A DNA stretch of 64,000 nt from Clostridiales bacterium (lineage in GTDB: Bacteria > Bacillota > Clostridia > Oscillospirales > Ruminococcaceae), in the NCBI GenBank assembly GCA_019423685.1, contig JAHZAY010000011.1:1-64000 (forward strand), given 5' to 3'. Of the stretch, positions 8,116 to 16,521 are shown piece by piece; within the stretch, counting starts at the first letter, position 1, and every line of letters starts with the position of its first letter. The notes beneath the pieces are model-generated. The model made no database searches. It saw only the letters and a list, made by a program, of their open reading frames with translations, and was not told the origin of the DNA. The position numbers and the translations under genes are program-made.

Positions 8116-9510
8116 TTACTTGTTCTTGTTCTGGATGTACTCGTCGATGGAAGCAGCAGCAGTCTTGCCAGCGCCCATTGCGAGGATAACGGTAGCTGCG
8201 CCTGTTACAGCGTCGCCGCCAGCGTATACGCCCTCGCGGGTGGTCTTCATGTGGTCGTCCGCAACCAGGCAGCCCTTCTTGTTGGCTTCCAGACCCTCGG
8301 TGGTGGTTCTGATCAGCGGGTTCGGGGAGGTGCCCAGCGACATGATGACGGTGTCGACCGGAATCTCAAAGTTGGAGCCCTCAACCGGGATTGGACGGCG
8401 GCGGCCGGAAGCGTCAGGCTCGCCCAGCTCCATCTTGATGCACTCAACTGCTCTTACATTGCCCTTATCGTCGCCCAGGATCTTGACAGGGTTGGTCAGC
8501 AGGACAAACTCGATGCCCTCTTCCTTGGCGTGATGTACTTCCTCACGGCGAGCCGGCAGCTCAGCCTCGGAACGGCGGTAGATGATGTATACATGCTCAG
8601 CGCCCAGTCTCATTGCGCTTCTTGCAGCGTCCATCGCTACGTTACCGCCGCCGACAACGGCTACATTTTTACCTTTGCGGATCGGGGTATCGTAGTCGTC
8701 GCGGTATGCTTTCATCAGGTTGATTCTGGTCAGGAACTCGTTTGCGGAGGATACGCCGACCAGATCCTCGCCCTCGATGCCCATGAACATCGGCAGGCCA
8801 GCGCCGGAACCGATGAATACAGCCTCGAAGCCCATATCGTTCATCAGCTCGTCGATGGACAGAACCTTACCGATAACCATATCGGTCATGATCTTTACGC
8901 CCATCTTCTCCAGGCCCTCAACTTCCTTCTGTACAATGGCCTTTGGAAGTCTGAACTCTGGAATGCCGTATACCAGTACGCCGCCCGCTTTGTGGAAGGC
9001 CTCGAAGATGGTGACCTCATAGCCCTTCTTGGCAAGGTCGCCAGCGCAGGTCAGACCTGCAGGGCCCGCACCGATGACAGCGACCTTATGGCCGTTGCTC
9101 TGCGGTTTTGCGATCTCTTCCTTGCCGTTCTTCATCTCCCAGTCAGCAGCAAAGCGCTCCAGACGGCCGATTGCAACCGGCTCGCCCTTGATGCCGCGCA
9201 CGCACTTGGACTCGCACTGGGTCTCCTGTGGGCAAACACGGCCGCAAACTGCCGGCAGAGAGCTGGTCTCTTTGATGGCAGCGCAGGCGTCCGCAAATTT
9301 GCGCTCGGTGATCAGTTTGATGAACTTTGGAATCTGTACATTGACAGGGCAGCCGCTGACGCAAGGCATATTCTTGCAGTGCAGGCAGCGCTGTGCTTCC
9401 TCTACGGCCATATCTTCGGTATAGCCGTAAGAAACTTCCTCAAAGTTTCTTGCTCTTACTTTTGGATCCTGCTCCGGCATTGGGAGCTTTGTCATAGTCA
9501 TGTTAGGCAT
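8116..9510 (-). CDS. nfnB: NADPH-binding subunit of NADH-dependent ferredoxin:NADP+ oxidoreductase (glutamate synthase small-subunit family)
   Basis: A 464-residue flavoprotein of the glutamate synthase small-chain family. The N-terminus binds two [4Fe-4S] clusters: CLHCKNMPCVSGCP and CGRVCPQETQCESKC. Next come the FAD motif VIGAGPAGLTCAG and an NADPH-type motif VVGGGNVAMDAARSAMRLG. With its partner NfnA it forms the bifurcating transhydrogenase that couples NADH and reduced ferredoxin to NADP+ reduction in the cytosol of anaerobes. Paired with a dihydroorotate-dehydrogenase-electron-transfer-like gene and with no gltB large subunit nearby, NfnB is a better call than GltD. ATG 9510 has GAGAGG 8 nt upstream and overlaps the nfnA stop by 8 nt, indicating translational coupling; internal ATGs at 9501 and 9495 are alternatives. 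Confidence 0.85.
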   Translation of the reverse strand: MPNMTMTKLPMPEQDPKVRARNFEEVSYGYTEDMAVEEAQRCLHCKNMPCVSGCPVNVQIPKFIKLITERKFADACAAIKETSSLPAVCGRVCPQETQCESKCVRGIKGEPVAIGRLERFAADWEMKNGKEEIAKPQSNGHKVAVIGAGPAGLTCAGDLAKKGYEVTIFEAFHKAGGVLVYGIPEFRLPKAIVQKEVEGLEKMGVKIMTDMVIGKVLSIDELMNDMGFEAVFIGSGAGLPMFMGIEGEDLVGVSSANEFLTRINLMKAYRDDYDTPIRKGKNVAVVGGGNVAMDAARSAMRLGAEHVYIIYRRSEAELPARREEVHHAKEEGIEFVLLTNPVKILGDDKGNVRAVECIKMELGEPDASGRRRPIPVEGSNFEIPVDTVIMSLGTSPNPLIRTTTEGLEANKKGCLVADDHMKTTREGVYAGGDAVTGAATVILAMGAGKTAAASIDEYIQNKNK

Positions 9511-10342
9511 TGATGGCACCTCTCAGTCTGCAATGTTCGCAGTCATGCTGTTCCTGTTCTCTGTTGGTCGCGTTGCGTTTCATCAGCTCGTCAAAGTTTA
9601 CCTTGTGGCCGTCGAAGTCTGGGCCATCTACGCAGGCAAATTTGATCTCGCCGCCAACATTGACGCGGCAGCCACCGCACATACCGGTACCGTCGATCAT
9701 GATTGGGTTGAGGGATACGATGGTTTTGATTGCTTTTGGTCTGGTGGTCTCAGAGACAAACTTCATCATTGGAACTGGGCCGATCGCGATGACTGCGTCA
9801 TAGTTTCTGCCCGCATCCAGCAGCTGCTGCAGTTTGACGGTTACAAAGCCGTGCTCGCCGTAGGAACCATCATCGGTCATGACGTAGAGATTGTCGGCAA
9901 CAGCCTTCATCTCGTCTTCCAGGATGACGATGTCCTTGGTGCGGAAGCCGACGATGACGTCGACATGTGCACCCATGTTGTGCAGTGCCTTTGCCTGTGG
10001 GTATGCGATTGCGCAGCCTACGCCGCCGCCGATGACGCATACATCTTTGAGGCCTTCCAGATGGGTTGGAACGCCCAGAGGACCTACAACGTCCAGCAGA
10101 TATTCGCCGGCCTCCATTGCGCCGAGCATCTTGGTGGTGCGGCCAACCAGCTGTACGATCAGGGTGATGGTGCCCTTTTCTCTGTCATAGTCCGCGACGG
10201 TCAGCGGGACGCGCTCGCCCTGCTCGTCGATGCGGAAGATGATAAACTGTCCGGGGAGAACTTTTTTCGCGATGAATGGAGCTTCTACCTCAAGGAGTGC
10301 AACCGCTTCATTTAACATCTTTTTGTTTACAATTTTAAACAC
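9503..10342 (-). CDS. nfnA: NAD/FAD-binding subunit of NADH-dependent ferredoxin:NADP+ oxidoreductase
   Basis: A 279-residue protein of the sulfide dehydrogenase/DHODH electron-transfer subunit family. The N-terminal half is the FAD barrel, the middle holds the NAD-binding segment with GGGVGCAIAYPQ, and the C-terminus has a cysteine set (MCGGCRV...KFACVDGPDFDGH) for a [2Fe-2S] cluster. It accepts electrons from NADH and passes them to NfnB. GTG at 10342 is chosen: GAGAGGTGA lies upstream and VFKIVNKK is the typical family N-terminus; the 50 extra codons of the open frame cross a hairpin and lack similarity. It is the first gene of a two-gene operon. Confidence 0.83.
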   Translation of the reverse strand: MFKIVNKKMLNEAVALLEVEAPFIAKKVLPGQFIIFRIDEQGERVPLTVADYDREKGTITLIVQLVGRTTKMLGAMEAGEYLLDVVGPLGVPTHLEGLKDVCVIGGGVGCAIAYPQAKALHNMGAHVDVIVGFRTKDIVILEDEMKAVADNLYVMTDDGSYGEHGFVTVKLQQLLDAGRNYDAVIAIGPVPMMKFVSETTRPKAIKTIVSLNPIMIDGTGMCGGCRVNVGGEIKFACVDGPDFDGHKVNFDELMKRNATNREQEQHDCEHCRLRGAINA

Positions 10343-10724
10343 TTGCAATCTCACCTCTCGAAAAAATTCGACATATGCTGACAAAAGGCCCCCGCCTTCT
10401 TCCCTAAAAGTTTTCGCGGGCCTTTTGTTGTGCCTATTGTTCATGTTGCTCAAATTCTGCCCATTTATCAATGGAAAAGAATTTTCGTCCACTCATAAGT
10501 TTACCCTGAGACTGTTATTTTGTCAACAACCATTTTGGATAAGAAAATTTGGCATTCCCCGATCCTTTTTTCATATATTGTCCAGTTTTTCTCCATTCTT
10601 TTTCGATTCGATAAAAAAGCGCCGCTTTCGCGGTGTTTTTTGCCAAGATTGCAGAATATTTGTTCTGTATCTTCTTGCCCACTCCCCTCCTTCTTTTTTC
10701 TCTATCCTTCCTTTAAAAAAGGGG
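10343..10724. other. Intergenic region with two hairpins
   Basis: The 380-bp AT-rich stretch upstream of nfnA contains the 11-bp inverted repeat at 10381-10428 and a GCGCCGC/GCGGTG hairpin flanked by A and T runs at about 10613-10640. No gene with a ribosome site is seen. Confidence 0.55.
10381..10428 (-). promoter_or_regulatory. Long hairpin upstream of nfnA
   Basis: ACAAAAGGCCC (10381-10391) pairs perfectly with GGGCCTTTTGT (10418-10428) across a 26-nt loop. It lies about 40 bp ahead of the nfnA start, where it could be an attenuator or leader structure. Since the minus-strand side ends in TTTTGT only, a plain terminator is less likely. Confidence 0.35.
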
Positions 10725-10765
10725 AAAAAATAAGGGGTGCGGGAGGATTCTCCCGCACCCCTTAT
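10725..10765 (-). terminator. Terminator of the amidase-fusion gene
   Basis: Near-perfect 16-bp stem, ATAAGGGGTGCGGGAG with its complement, followed on the minus strand by TTTTTT, 18 bp after the stop codon. Confidence 0.9.
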
Positions 10766-10782
10766 AAAAGTCAAGGAAAAGA

Positions 10783-13700
10783 TTACATAATTTCGATGCG
10801 CATTGTCGTGCTGTGCACGCCGTCGGAGGTTGTGGCCTTGACGGTGGAAAAGCCCGACTCGATGCCGGTAAAGACGCCGCGGCTGTCCACCGAGCCGTAC
10901 AGGCTGCCGCGGGTGACGCTCCACACGATGTCCTGGCCGGTGGCGTTGGACGGGGAAAAGACGACCTGCAGCGGCAGGGTATCGCCCGCATTGACCCAGC
11001 TGCGGCTGGCTTTGATCGAGATGGAGGTGGTCTCCACCGTCTTGCCGGTGACCGGCTGAATCTGGTTGCTGGCGGTCGTGGAGGCGCTTGCGCTGTAGCT
11101 GTCCGAGGACGAGCCGGTGACCCGCACCTCGATGGTGCCGCCCTGATCGCCCGCCACGACGGTGATCTTGCAGCTGCCCGCTCCCACCGCGTGCACCACG
11201 CCGTCCTTGTCGATGGTGGCGACATACTTGTCGCTGGTGGTGTACTTGCGGGTGACGGTCGAGTCGCCGGTCAGCTTGATGCCCAGCTTCTTCTCATCGC
11301 CGACCGAGAGGTTGAGCTTTTTATCCTCCGGGTCGGTGAAGATGATGTACTGCACATCCCCGGTTCCGGAGCCCTGCGCGATGACCGTCTCGCTGACCGG
11401 GCCGGAAGGCCGCTGGGACGAGCTGGACGAGCTGGACGAACTGGACGAGCTAGACGAGCTGGACGAACTGGACGAGCTAGACGAGCTGGACGAACTATTG
11501 GAACCGGACGCCGAGGTGGAGGAAGCATAGGTGTGGTTGCCGATGATGCTGGTGCCGGTGGAGGTCTCGGCGTTGATGTCAAAGACCGGTCCATCGGTGG
11601 CGCTGAGGGCGGTGCCGGTGCTCTGGGTGCCGGTGCGTCCGGCATATTCCGAGCCGGCCGACTCGAGGTAGTCGGCTATCGCGTCGGCCACAGCCTGTCC
11701 GACCTTCTGCTGGTAGGAATCCTGCTGCATCTTGCTGTACTCGGTGGAGTTGGTCAAGAAACCGACCTCGCTGAGGATGCCGACCATCTGCGGGTCGCGG
11801 GTGACGTAAAAGACGTCGTATTTCGCGCCGCGGTCGCCGGTGGAGAGGCCCTTGGCGGTGGCGCCGGACATGGTGGCTGCCAGCTTCTTTGCAAACGGAT
11901 AGAAGTAGTAGCACTCCGAGCCGGTGGCGCTGGAATTGACCTCCGAGGAGTTGGTGTGGATGCACAGGAACAGCGAGGAGTCAAAGTTTTTGGCCTGTGC
12001 CAGGCGGCTCTCCATCGAGGTGGTGTTGTTGTAGGTGTTGAGCAGGTTGACCTGCGCGCCCTTTGCTTCCAGGGCGTCTGCGATGGCCTGGGAGAGCTCC
12101 CAGTTGATCCGCTTTTCCGGCCAGTTCGGGTCGATGTCGTCCGCTACGCCCGGATCGCTGCCGCCGTGTCCGGGGTCGATGGTGATGCGGGCTCCCTGGA
12201 TGCCGGTGGGGTTATTGAAGCGCAGCACGATATTTCCGTTTTCGTGGTAGGCCTTGTAGCCCAAAAAGCCGTTGTTGTCGAGCAGCTCGAGGGTGAGGGT
12301 GGAGCCGTTCCAGGTTGCGCTGGAGAACAGCGGGTTTTTGGTCAGCGACAGGTCGCCCGGTGTGCTGGTGGTGTACTGGAAGTCAAAGCGCAGCCGCCCG
12401 GTGGAGTAATCCGGCAGGAAGGACACCGGGTTGTCCGATTGCAGGATGACATAGGTGAAGTTGTCGGTCGCGCGCACCGTCATATTGGTGATGCGGTTGT
12501 TGCGGATGGAAACGCCGCTGGTCACCGCCTCGACGTCCTCGCAGTAGACGCGGCGGCCGGAGGCCAGCTTATAGTAGTAGCGGTACTCGCTGCCGTCCTT
12601 GATGCTGAGCATCTCGCCGGTGACATAGTCCATCGTGCCGTAGGGCAGCGGGTAGCAGTCGGTGTCGGGATAGATGCTGTTTTTGTTGACCGGGAAGGTC
12701 CATGCCTGCTCGGCCACCACCTGCACCAGCGTCCCATCCCCGATGGCTTTGGTCGCAGAGGTGGAGAGGGTTGGGCGGACATAGCCGCCGGAGCTGACGC
12801 TGGAGGTGGAGGAACTCGAAGAGCTATTGGAGCTGGACGAGCTGGAACTGGACGAGCTGGAACCGGAGGGCAGGCTGTCCAGCTGAAAGACCAGCTTGGC
12901 GCCGGTGAGGCTGGAAGAGGCGCCATTTGCCGTGGCGGTGACCACCACGTTGCCCATATCGGAGGAGGTCATGCCGGTGCCGTCCACCTCATATTCGCCC
13001 GAGTAGCGCGCATAGCCGCTGATGCCGGAGGAACGTCCGGTATCGGTAAGGGAGATGGTCTCGCCGTTTACCTTGGCGGTGACGGTTGCGCCCTGCTGGG
13101 CGACGGCGGTGATGATGATGCTGTCGCCGTGGGCCACGCTGCGGGTGCCCACCGGGCTGATCTGTTCGAGCACGCTGGAAACGGCGTACTGGTCGGCAAG
13201 ATCGCTATAGCTGTTGCTATTGCTATCGCTGCCGCTATAGCTGTCGGCAAGGTCACGATAGGTATTGCCGCTGTAATCGCTGTCGGCAGCGGCGTCCTGT
13301 GCCGATGGATCGGCCGGTACAGCCTGTGCTGTGTAGCTGTCCTGTGTCTGCTCGGATGTGCTGGGGTCGTCGCCCTGTGCGGACACATCCTGCGCGGCAG
13401 CTTGTCCGCCATCCTGTGCATCCATCTGGTAGAGGTCGGTCTGCGATTCAGACTGCTGCTGGCTTCCCTGCTCCCACGCTACGGTGAGGTTATAGGTGTT
13501 GTAGTTCGGGTCGCGCAGCAAGCTTTGCAGCGAATCATAGACGCTGCCCGAAAAGGCGTCCTGCTGCTGGGTGAGCTCCCACTGGTTGGCCAGCTCGTCG
13601 CTGGGGCCCCAGCCGTCCTCCCAGCTGCCCGCCTGCGAGGAGGCGCAGCCCATAAAGGCGGGGATGCCGCTTGCCGAGAGGGTGTCGTTCCACCAGGAGG

Positions 13701-14754
13701 CGATCTGCTCAAACGGCAGCGACTGGCTGGTGGTGGAGCCATAGTTTTTGACCACCACAAAGTCGCACAGATTTTCCTGAATCATCCCCACGGTGTCGGC
13801 GTGGCAGGCAATCAGGGCGCTGTCGTCCCAGGCAAGGTCGATGCCGCCCTGGGCCTCCTCGCTGGTGGCCCAAACCGGGTCAACCGCCAATCCCACCGGA
13901 AGGGACGGGTTCTGCTGCTGCACCGCGCTGCGCGCCGTCGAGACGAGCAGTGTGGTCAGCTGGGTCATATAGTCGTCCATATCGAGGTTTGCCCCCGACT
14001 GGGTGTATGCAAGGTAGCTGTAATCGGTTTCGGGGTTGTTGTAGCCGTCCAGCAGCAGCCCATCGAGGTTGCCGCCCTGCGCGATCTGGCCCATCTGTGC
14101 GGCGCACTGGTCCAGCGCTGCGGCGTCCACCGCAGACAGGTACTGCATCGTGCCGTCGGACTGGGCCACAAAGGAGAGGTCGTGCACTCCGTACAGCTGC
14201 AAGCCCGCCTGATGGGCGCTGTCATACAGCGCACCCAGCAGGTCAAACGAGGTCATCTGGCTGGTGGAATCCCACAGGGTGCCGTAGGCATTTTCCAGCT
14301 GGACAAACAGGGCATCCAGCCCCAGATCCTTTGCCTGCTGCACCATCTCATCGATCTCCTGGCGCGCCTGCTCCTCGTCGATCTCCTGGCGCTCGGGCAG
14401 CTGCGCGCCCTGCTCCCCGGCCAGCACAAGCTCCGCCTGGTCGATGGAGTAGGACAGCTGGGTTAAAAACTCCCTGCCCGGCTGCACGGTGGCCGCCTTG
14501 AGCTGAGATGGGAAGGAGAAGCTGACCGCCGGCGCGCTGGCCTGGGTGGCCTGCTCCTGTTTTGCCTGTGCGGCCTGCTCCTGCTGTTCGGCCTGAAGCT
14601 GCTGGACAGCCTCGGCCACCTGTTCGTCCTTCTGTGCCTGTGCCGCAGTTTGGCGCAGGATGACCACCACAAAGGCCGCAAGGACGGTGATGACCAACAG
14701 GATTCCCAACAGGGAACCCACGATCGTCTTTTCTTTACGCTCTCTCGTTGTCAC
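10783..14754 (-). CDS. Membrane-anchored cell-wall enzyme: GHL10-like domain plus N-acetylmuramoyl-L-alanine amidase
   Basis: A 1323-residue exported protein. An N-terminal membrane anchor (about residues 12-35) is followed by a Q/A-rich stretch. A TIM-barrel-like glycoside hydrolase domain related to GHL10/DUF187 spans about 70-440, then Q/S/D-rich linkers. The amidase_3 domain spans about 855-1030, starting with RITIDPGHGGSDPG and containing CIHTNSS and GILSEVGFLTN; its zinc-binding His and Glu residues appear present. A serine run of about 28 residues (1085-1113) leads to two Ig-like Big_2 modules at the C-terminus. The amidase cleaves the amide bond between muramic acid and the stem peptide. 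GTG 14754 has AGGAGG 8 nt upstream; the in-frame TTG at 14760 is too close. It lies in series with two other envelope genes. Confidence 0.85.
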   Translation of the reverse strand: MTTRERKEKTIVGSLLGILLVITVLAAFVVVILRQTAAQAQKDEQVAEAVQQLQAEQQEQAAQAKQEQATQASAPAVSFSFPSQLKAATVQPGREFLTQLSYSIDQAELVLAGEQGAQLPERQEIDEEQARQEIDEMVQQAKDLGLDALFVQLENAYGTLWDSTSQMTSFDLLGALYDSAHQAGLQLYGVHDLSFVAQSDGTMQYLSAVDAAALDQCAAQMGQIAQGGNLDGLLLDGYNNPETDYSYLAYTQSGANLDMDDYMTQLTTLLVSTARSAVQQQNPSLPVGLAVDPVWATSEEAQGGIDLAWDDSALIACHADTVGMIQENLCDFVVVKNYGSTTSQSLPFEQIASWWNDTLSASGIPAFMGCASSQAGSWEDGWGPSDELANQWELTQQQDAFSGSVYDSLQSLLRDPNYNTYNLTVAWEQGSQQQSESQTDLYQMDAQDGGQAAAQDVSAQGDDPSTSEQTQDSYTAQAVPADPSAQDAAADSDYSGNTYRDLADSYSGSDSNSNSYSDLADQYAVSSVLEQISPVGTRSVAHGDSIIITAVAQQGATVTAKVNGETISLTDTGRSSGISGYARYSGEYEVDGTGMTSSDMGNVVVTATANGASSSLTGAKLVFQLDSLPSGSSSSSSSSSSSNSSSSSSTSSVSSGGYVRPTLSTSATKAIGDGTLVQVVAEQAWTFPVNKNSIYPDTDCYPLPYGTMDYVTGEMLSIKDGSEYRYYYKLASGRRVYCEDVEAVTSGVSIRNNRITNMTVRATDNFTYVILQSDNPVSFLPDYSTGRLRFDFQYTTSTPGDLSLTKNPLFSSATWNGSTLTLELLDNNGFLGYKAYHENGNIVLRFNNPTGIQGARITIDPGHGGSDPGVADDIDPNWPEKRINWELSQAIADALEAKGAQVNLLNTYNNTTSMESRLAQAKNFDSSLFLCIHTNSSEVNSSATGSECYYFYPFAKKLAATMSGATAKGLSTGDRGAKYDVFYVTRDPQMVGILSEVGFLTNSTEYSKMQQDSYQQKVGQAVADAIADYLESAGSEYAGRTGTQSTGTALSATDGPVFDINAETSTGTSIIGNHTYASSTSASGSNSSSSSSSSSSSSSSSSSSSSSSSSSSSQRPSGPVSETVIAQGSGTGDVQYIIFTDPEDKKLNLSVGDEKKLGIKLTGDSTVTRKYTTSDKYVATIDKDGVVHAVGAGSCKITVVAGDQGGTIEVRVTGSSSDSYSASASTTASNQIQPVTGKTVETTSISIKASRSWVNAGDTLPLQVVFSPSNATGQDIVWSVTRGSLYGSVDSRGVFTGIESGFSTVKATTSDGVHSTTMRIEIM
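11416..11500 (-). repeat. Serine-coding minisatellite in the amidase gene
   Basis: Short units of GAGCTGGAC, GAACTGGAC and GAGCTAGAC (plus-strand reading) alternate in a higher-order 27-nt pattern and encode an uninterrupted Ser tract. Tract length is likely to vary between strains by slippage in 9-nt steps, keeping frame. Confidence 0.75.
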
Positions 14755-14791
14755 AACCAAAGCCTCCTGTATGTATCACTGATTCCCTGTT

Positions 14792-16144
14792 CTACAAAAC
14801 CTTTTGAAGGCTGTCGATCTCCTCCTGCACGGCCGCCTTGACCGACGACTGCGGTTTGAAGAGCGAATCGTAGCGGAACAGGGCAAAGCCCTCATACTGG
14901 CTGTCGGTGCGGGCCGTCTGGACCATCCGCGCCAGGATGTCGCCGCTGTTGGCCCACTCCCACCGGCCCGATCCGGCATAGGTGTCCTCGGTGCCGATCT
15001 TATACGGCGACAATCCCACATACAGCGCCACATCGTTGGTAATCATCTCGCTCCACTGCTCCACCGTTTCGGCGTAGGGGCAGGTGCTGTTCTGGAAGCC
15101 AAAATAGATCTGCGGGCAGATGTAGTCGATATAGCCGTCCTGTGTCAGCCACTTTTCGACGTCGATATACTGTTTATTGTAGTTGTTGTCCATATTGCCC
15201 TGCGGGCTGATGCCAAACTTCACCTGCGGGTCGATCGCCTTGATGGCCTTATAGACGGCCTGGACCAGGTCATCCACATTCTGCCGGCGCCAAGCTGCCA
15301 GCGTCTTTGTGCCGCCGGCTGCCTGATAGGCCGCATAGGAGGAGGCGTCGAAGGCGGCGTCGGTGGTCGGATAGAAGTAGTCGTCGAAGTGGATGCCGTC
15401 CACCTCATAGTTTTCCACAATCTCCTTGACCCCGTCGACGATCAGCTGCTGTGCCTTTTTGCTGGCGGGATTGTAGGTGATGGCGCCGTTATACTGCACA
15501 GCGTCGCCCGAGCGCAGCATGGCGGTGGCGGGGTTTGCGGCGCTGACCTGGCGGGTATTGGCCGCATTGCGCACCCGGTAGGGGTTAACCCAGGCCTCCA
15601 GGCGCAGTCCGCGGCTGTGGGCCTCCTCCACCATGATTTGCAGCGGGTCAAAGCCGGGGTCCTTGCCCTCGGTGCCCGCGGCCAGGTAGGACCACGGGAA
15701 CAGCTCCGAGTCATAGAGCGCGTCGCTAAACGGGCGCACCTGTGCGATGACGGTATTCAGGCCGATCGAGCGGATGTTGTCGAAGGCCTGCTGTATATTT
15801 TTGGTAAACTGCGCTTTTCCGACGCTCTGGTCGTTGGAATTGAGCAGCATTGATTGCAGATCGAGGTAGGAGAGCCAGACTGCGCGCACCTCATCGGTCT
15901 GCTGTGCGCTGCGGGCGGCCTGTTCCTCCTTGGTGATGACCCGCGCCGGCTGGGTCAGATCGGCCAGTGCCGAGGGGCTTTCCATCGCATAGTCCTGCTG
16001 AACGTCGACGACGCTGTCGTTGAGCCACAGCGTCTGCTCGGCCGACTCGTCGTCGGAAGCGGATTGCTGTGCCCCGCAGCCCGCCACAGACAGGGCCATA
16101 ATCGCTGCCAAGAGCAGCGCAAGCATCTTGTTGTGCTGTTTCAT
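14792..16144 (-). CDS. GHL10 (DUF187) family glycoside-hydrolase-like lipoprotein
   Basis: A 450-residue exported lipoprotein. The signal peptide (MKQHNK then LLAAIMALSVAGC) ends in a lipobox LSVAGC with Cys near residue 22. The mature protein matches the GHL10/DUF187 TIM barrel: EVRAVWLSYLDL starts the first strand, followed by AQVRPFSDALYDSELFPWS, GLRLEAWVNPYRV and DGIHFDDYFYP, which carries conserved acidic residues. The family is thought to act on cell-wall or exopolysaccharide glycans, but the substrate is not established. AGGAGA precedes ATG 16144. It sits 37 bp upstream of the amidase fusion, which carries a related barrel, suggesting a common cell-wall role and possibly one transcript. 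Confidence 0.87.
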   Translation of the reverse strand: MKQHNKMLALLLAAIMALSVAGCGAQQSASDDESAEQTLWLNDSVVDVQQDYAMESPSALADLTQPARVITKEEQAARSAQQTDEVRAVWLSYLDLQSMLLNSNDQSVGKAQFTKNIQQAFDNIRSIGLNTVIAQVRPFSDALYDSELFPWSYLAAGTEGKDPGFDPLQIMVEEAHSRGLRLEAWVNPYRVRNAANTRQVSAANPATAMLRSGDAVQYNGAITYNPASKKAQQLIVDGVKEIVENYEVDGIHFDDYFYPTTDAAFDASSYAAYQAAGGTKTLAAWRRQNVDDLVQAVYKAIKAIDPQVKFGISPQGNMDNNYNKQYIDVEKWLTQDGYIDYICPQIYFGFQNSTCPYAETVEQWSEMITNDVALYVGLSPYKIGTEDTYAGSGRWEWANSGDILARMVQTARTDSQYEGFALFRYDSLFKPQSSVKAAVQEEIDSLQKVL

Positions 16145-16521
16145 AAAATCATCTCTCCTAAACAAATTTCACTGCGAGGCTCGCTTCCACTTTGCAGCAT
16201 ACTGCATGGTATGCCGCAAGGCCGCTGCGCCATTCCCAAATCGGGCAGTTCTTTTACACATATCTTTATCATAGCACATTTTTACATATAGGACAAACTC
16301 TTTGTGCGAAATTTCAAAAAATTTTACCTTCCAACATTTTCCACCTCCCCCTCCCGCCCCCTTTCGAGCCTGCCCGTGTCGCTTTGTGCTGGCGCTGCGC
16401 AGCGCCAGCACAAAGCAAAAGCTCCGTCCGATGAAAAAACCGGACGGAGCCTGTTTTGATGGGGGTATTTTCTTTCCTGCTCCCAGGCTGCCCGCGCAAA
16501 GGAGGGGTTTCAGCTGCCGCT

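Noticed and set aside
8116..9510. Annotation as glutamate synthase small subunit (gltD)
   Set aside because: No large subunit gene is near, and the upstream partner is a DHODH-electron-transfer-like gene; together these are the NfnAB pair.
10813..14466. Very long open frame of 1217 codons on the + strand opposite the amidase fusion
   Set aside because: It is Gly/Ala/Val/Arg-rich with no domain, mirrors the codon pattern of the minus-strand gene and lacks a ribosome site; the minus-strand product has clear domains.
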